Shown piece by piece: positions 59,389-64,000 of a stretch of DNA of 64,000 nucleotides (position 1 is the stretch's first letter; every line of letters starts with the position of its first letter). The notes below the pieces were generated by a model, which was not told the origin of the DNA, searched no databases, and worked only from the letters and a program-made list of their open reading frames with translations. The DNA comes from Megascapheus bottae. Lineage: Eukaryota > Chordata > Mammalia > Rodentia > Geomyidae. Made by a program: the position numbers and the translations under genes. Location: positions 31,517,525-31,581,524 of the forward strand of contig JANJXV010000010.1 of assembly GCA_024803745.1 (NCBI GenBank). Direction: 5' to 3'.

Positions 59389-61660
59389 AAGCAATTGTAA
59401 AAGTATGGGTTTTACTAATCCCTTTACTTTGTATGTTAAGAACCTGAGATCCAGAGGAGGAAATTATCTCATGATTATTTGGTCATGCTTCCTAAAGAAA
59501 ATGGTCAGATCTAATCTTGTATTATATGCTGAAGATATAAAGTAAGATGTAGGGCAAATGTAAGGAGTGGGGAGAGAGAAACAAAAAAGAAGCAACATAA
59601 ACTGAAATGTGATAGGAATAGGCATATGCATATCAAACATGGTATTAGAGGTTTCACACAGTTAGAATACATTAGGGTACCAGTGACGTAAAACCCTATA
59701 CAAGAAACCCTGCACTATGACTTAAGGAAAATGTAAGAAGGGTGCAGAATTTGTGGGCACTATTCCTAAAACTTCTAAGAGTAAAGTTCTGGATAATCTG
59801 AGTAGATTAAATCAATAGCATGAAAACTTTGCTTTTGTCCTTTTTTTTCATCTTCACCTGCAGCAGCACTGGCTGGATTCATTTACCATAGCAGCAAATT
59901 TTATCAAGCATTCAGTACCAACCCTGAAATGGAGTCAATTGGCCTGGCTTTAGTTTTGCATTATGAACAAAACAGTGGGGTCAGGAGTAATGAATCTAAC
60001 TCGAGTCTTTTCATCAATATTGAAAGGAAGAAAGGGGTGAGCCATTAAAATAAAATTCAGGTACTATTGCCGCAGATGATCCAGTGGGTGCTGGACGGAT
60101 GATACTAGCCACACAGAGATGCTCTCACCTGACCCTCCTAACTAGCCTGGAAGTCATTCCTCTACCATGTCCTCTCTCTAAAGGATATCAGTTAGCTGGT
60201 AAAAGGCCTTCACCATTTGTGAACTGTCAGCTCCATCTCATGAAACTCAAATCCAGTCTATTTGAGAAATAAGTATTATAATGAATTTGTACGAATAGAG
60301 ACTGTAGTTTTCTTCCCCCTAAAATTGAAAGTACTCCCTCCTCCATAGTCTAAGTCCAGCTCTGCGTGCAATCTCCCCTCACCCCTAGATTCATTAGACA
60401 TTGCCACTTATCGTCTTGTCTATTTGTTAATCTCATCTATTGAGGAGATTAGGCTCAATACCTCAATCTGACATCCATTCTACTCTTAGAATTTGCAGAT
60501 GTCCCTGTAATCTGTAGGAAATTACCTCAGTGACCCAGCCCAAACCCTACTATGCCCTTTCTGACCCTTACCATTTATTCAGCATCCACAAATACTTTAG
60601 AAATAAACAACGTGTTTATTATTCAGGTAATTTGCACTGCTTCTAAATGTTATCTACTTTCTCAGCTGGCTGGAGAAGGCAGAACACACTCTTCTGTGAA
60701 CAGTTCTCTTGTTTACTGAAAGATTATTTTGTAAATTTGTATACATTTACTTTTACTGAAGTTACGAGAAAACATCTTTTGAAATTGGAAGTATGAACTT
60801 GAGAGATCTTTTATTTTCAATTCATTGAGTGGGGTTTTCATACTTGTTTATATTTAACTAAATGTCCATCAGAATGGTTATCTTATATAGAGTTGTTTAG
60901 AGGATGTCTGTGGTCTTGTTAAACATAAGATATCCAAACATATGTAGTCTTGGATAACAAGGATTACAAATATGTATGTATATTAGTTTTAAAACTTGCC
61001 TTCCTAGAAGCTTTTATTTAAAACAGCAAACGTATATATCCACTAATCTATTAGTAGTTGCAAGCTTAGAAAAAACAAGTCAAAAAACAAGAAGACAAGA
61101 CGCTAACAGGTATGTTAGTTTTTTTTTAAAGCTAGTCTTTCCAGATCATGAGGGAAAAGTTTCTTGGGTCACATATGGAACCAGAGCTATAATTGTTCAG
61201 CTGTGAGCATTCAGTGCTGTCAGATTACAGATGTGCCTTGGCTTTGTCCAGTGTTGCTGACCCCATCCTGTTTATTCAGTAGATGGGGGAAAGCTTGCTT
61301 TAGCTAACTGTTCTTGGCACCAAGAACATAACTGTTACTTGATGCATTCATCTATTCATCCAAGTTTTCAACATATAATCATAGTTTACTGTTTTCAGAC
61401 TATGAAGTAGATATTATATATATATAATAACATTTCTAAAATGTAAAGGAAAAACAAATCACGGAATAACATTCATCCTGGCTTGAGAGTACTGATGCCT
61501 TCAAATCACTTTTCAGTTACTAAAAAATCAGACCATCACTAAAGGATTGTTATGCAAACTTTTGGGTACTCCCAGTGCCAAGATTAACTTCAATCTGTAT
61601 TGCCTGCCACTATATTTCACCTGTTTGTGCATGCATGCAAGTGTGTACATATGCATGCAT
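59389..61660. other. intronic, nothing recognised
   Basis: About 2.3 kb without a named repeat apart from a weak MIR-like phrase at 59440-59500. An exon-like stretch at 59867-60036 was examined and rejected. Confidence 0.4.
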
Positions 61661-61714
<54 letters not shown>

Positions 61715-61730
61715 TGTGTGTGTGTGTGTG
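61661..61730. repeat. (TG)n microsatellite
   Basis: About 35 TG units with one CGCG interruption near 61711. Confidence 0.97.
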
Positions 61731-61757
61731 TACATTGTGCTCAATCTTCTACCTCCA

Positions 61758-61812
61758 AGTCTCAACTTCTCAAGTAACTAGGATTACAGGCAAAATCTAC
61801 TGGCACCCAGCT
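61758..61812 (-). repeat. 7SL-like SINE head fragment
   Basis: Antisense left-half remnant: 'tcaagtaactaggattacag' and 'ctggcacccagc'. The rest of the SINE is replaced by the preceding TG tract. Confidence 0.6.
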
Positions 61813-63003
61813 TGCTTTCTACTTTGTATCAGTCTGTTTTTCCTTGATGAATTATATCTAATGGGATAGATCTATACCACCATTAAGTAAAGAACATAAA
61901 ATTTAGGACATATTTAGAAGAAGCTGAGGTTAGACAGCTTCTGAAATGAACAAGAATAGAAAACTCAAGTCTAAAGGGATAATGTGCCAGACTTCCACTT
62001 GTATTCTTTATTTATCAAAGAAGATAAGTTGTACTGTAAATTGGTGTATCAGATTCAGTCCCTCTGTATTAAAAGTTTGAAAATGTATTATATTCTTACT
62101 GCTTAAAACCAGTTTTAGGGAAAGTTTAAAGATGATTGTGAAGACTTTGTTAATTCACTACAAATGGTTGAAATTTTACCGTGATGCTATCTCAGCTTAA
62201 TTAATTTACTAATTAACAAAATACAGTCAGTTGTTGTTAACAAGGTTGCAATTTATTCCTTCCCAAACAAAAGAACTTGAAGCACAGTGGGAAAATAAAT
62301 CACAAAAAGAAATGTATTTTGAGAGACTGGATGTTGTCAGCCTTAAACTTAATTGGGTAGATTCTGATTGTACTAATTCCATTTGACTGAAATGCTCTCA
62401 GCTTAAGAAAAAATAAATAAATGCTAAATAAGACATGATACATTAATTCAGCTACCTTTTAATCTAGAAAAAAGGTAGACAACAATGTAGATAATTTTAT
62501 AGGTGATAAATACTGGGATTTGGGGGAGTACCTTCTGGTTTACATCATTTTCTGAGATTTAGAGTTTTCATTAATGAAAGAATGCTTCCTCAGTTACTCC
62601 CACTGCATCAGATTTGCTCCTCAAACCCTAAATGTCTCATCTACATAGACTGAATATGAACAGTGGTCCTTAGGTGAGCAGCATTACCATTGGAACACAA
62701 GAACAGAAAGATCTCTGAAAGAGGGTGCAAGTTAGATTTGTATGTGGAAATGCCAGCTATAAGTTACTAGTGGAAAATGAAAAATATCATAAGATACATT
62801 AAATTTAACAGATGAGTGAAAATTACCTAGTGTTGGTTAGAGTTTGGAGAAATAAGAGCTCTGTTATACTGCTGGATGGTCCTTTTAGAAAGTTATTTGG
62901 CAATATCTAAAATCATTTTAAACGTGCTTACTCTGACACAACTTCATTTATAGGAAAATTCCTTCAGACGGCCTCACCTAAGTACAAGAAAGGGATAGGA
63001 ATT
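61813..63003. other. intronic, nothing recognised
   Basis: About 1.2 kb of AT-rich unique-looking DNA. Confidence 0.4.
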
Positions 63004-63335
63004 ATCTTATTCTGTTTGAGCTACTTGAACAAAAGGCCTTCAACTGGACAATTCATAAACAATTTTACTGCTCAGAACTAGAGACTGGCAAGTTTGAGAT
63101 CGAGGTTCTCGCAGATACTATGTCTGGCAAGAGTTTGCTTTCAATGTCAAAGATGATGCCTTCTATCTGCATCCTGAATGGGTGGAAGATGGTAGCTACC
63201 TCCTTCATGTGTCTTCCAGTGACACTAATCCCTGTGCTCATGATCCACGCTCCTCTCAGAGGACCTCTTAAAACATCACACTGGGGATTAGATTTCAACG
63301 CATGAATTTTGTAGAGGTATGTTCAGACAGTAGCC
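63004..63335 (-). mobile_element. MaLR-like LTR remnant
   Basis: Antisense. 'ctgctcagaactagagactg', 'gatactatgtctggcaagag', 'cagtgacactaatccctgtg', 'catcacactggggattagat' and 'ttcaacgcatgaattttgta' follow the complement of an MST/MLT-type MaLR LTR in order. No coding sequence. The open frames here are shadows of the LTR. Confidence 0.65.
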
Positions 63336-64000
63336 GAATGTGTGTGTTCATTTCAGCAGTGTTTGTAATCTCAACAAACCGGGAAACAGATATTACATCT
63401 GTGTGTTCAGCTCTGAATGGGTGATTACATTGTTTCAAATACTTTTATCATCTTTAAGTCCTGTACAAAGGGGTTACCATTCAAAAAATAAGATAAAATC
63501 TTGATTTAAACATTTAACCCATTTACTTGATTAAATAGGCAAAAAGTGGTTTAAAAGAACAATAGATATAGTAAGGTTGTTTTTCACTTTCGTGAAGTAA
63601 ATAGTGTAGAAAAATATCTCACTGGGTACCTGCCACACTCCTGATCATAACTTACAGGGAAGAATTAGGCTGCCAAGTCTGAAATAGAGAACAGTACTTT
63701 TAGTTTTCACTTCTTAACCTCTTAACTATATTTGAATAACTTTATTTTTTATTTTGTCATTTAGGTAAAATTAGCTTTAAAACAATATTTTTTTACTATC
63801 TTTTAATCATATTACACATAATTCTATTGGAGATGCTGAGAAGTCCTATTTCATTTTGTTTAAAACATTCTTTAAAAAAACACATTAGAGTTGATTCAAC
63901 TTTACTATTAAAATGATGTTATTCTTGCCCACATTTATTAAAGTATTAGGATGAAAAATGCTAGACCCCTTAGGGATTCTTAATACCTTGAAGGATACCT
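63336..64000. other. intronic, nothing recognised
   Basis: AT-rich to the end of the window, no supported feature. Confidence 0.4.

Noticed and set aside
59864..60036. Exon-like block with TTCACCTGCAG before and GTGAGC after
   Set aside because: Its only open frame is out of phase with the 58109-58210 block, and the phase-0 frame stops. Splice-like ends alone are not enough.

Overview
The window is vertebrate, specifically rodent-type, genomic DNA. It is AT-rich and intron/intergenic-like, full of SINEs, LINE-1 copies, MaLR-type LTR remnants, MIRs and microsatellites, with no bacterial-style gene packing. The SINEs narrow the source. One family has a tRNA-Ala/ID-like left half joined to a distinctive right half, as I remember the IDL-Geo SINE of Geomyoidea (kangaroo rats, pocket mice, pocket gophers). 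A second family has a 7SL/B1-like left half joined to the same right half. I therefore favour a castorimorph/geomyoid rodent, without certainty below that level.

One protein-coding gene can be supported: RNLS (renalase, FAD/NADH-dependent oxidase), on the minus strand. Two coding exons are present: the penultimate exon (48490-48665, 176 bp) and the last coding exon (19778-19930, 50 codons plus stop). They are separated by an intron of about 28.6 kb. Positions 1 to about 19.5 kb lie downstream of RNLS and are intergenic. Positions 48.7-64 kb should be the next upstream RNLS intron, because no further RNLS exon was recognised there.

Layout: 0-19.5 kb, intergenic, about ten SINEs, an old interrupted L1M (5.2-6.6 kb) and a short L1 3' end (14.5-14.8 kb). 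19.5-19.9 kb, RNLS terminal exon. 19.9-48.5 kb, RNLS intron with a Tigger/MER2-like DNA transposon (26.1-26.9 kb, itself split by a SINE), several MaLR LTR remnants, purine/pyrimidine microsatellites and a full-length 7.27-kb L1 (39435-46707) flanked by perfect 14-bp target-site duplications and lying in the same sense as RNLS. Both L1 ORFs carry stops or frameshifts. 48.5-48.7 kb, RNLS penultimate exon. 48.7-64 kb, intron with more SINEs, three 5'-truncated L1 3' ends, one of them joined to a tRNA-Ser-like 5' half, a three-layer nested insertion at 56.25-57.13 kb, and a MaLR LTR at 63.0-63.3 kb.

I found no CRISPR array, operon, defence island or other undescribed multi-gene system. The most interesting signals are retrotransposition footprints: the L1/tRNA-half junction, the shared right half of two SINE families, the repeatedly used insertion target at 56.3-57.0 kb, and a well-formed antisense exon-like block at 58.1 kb.
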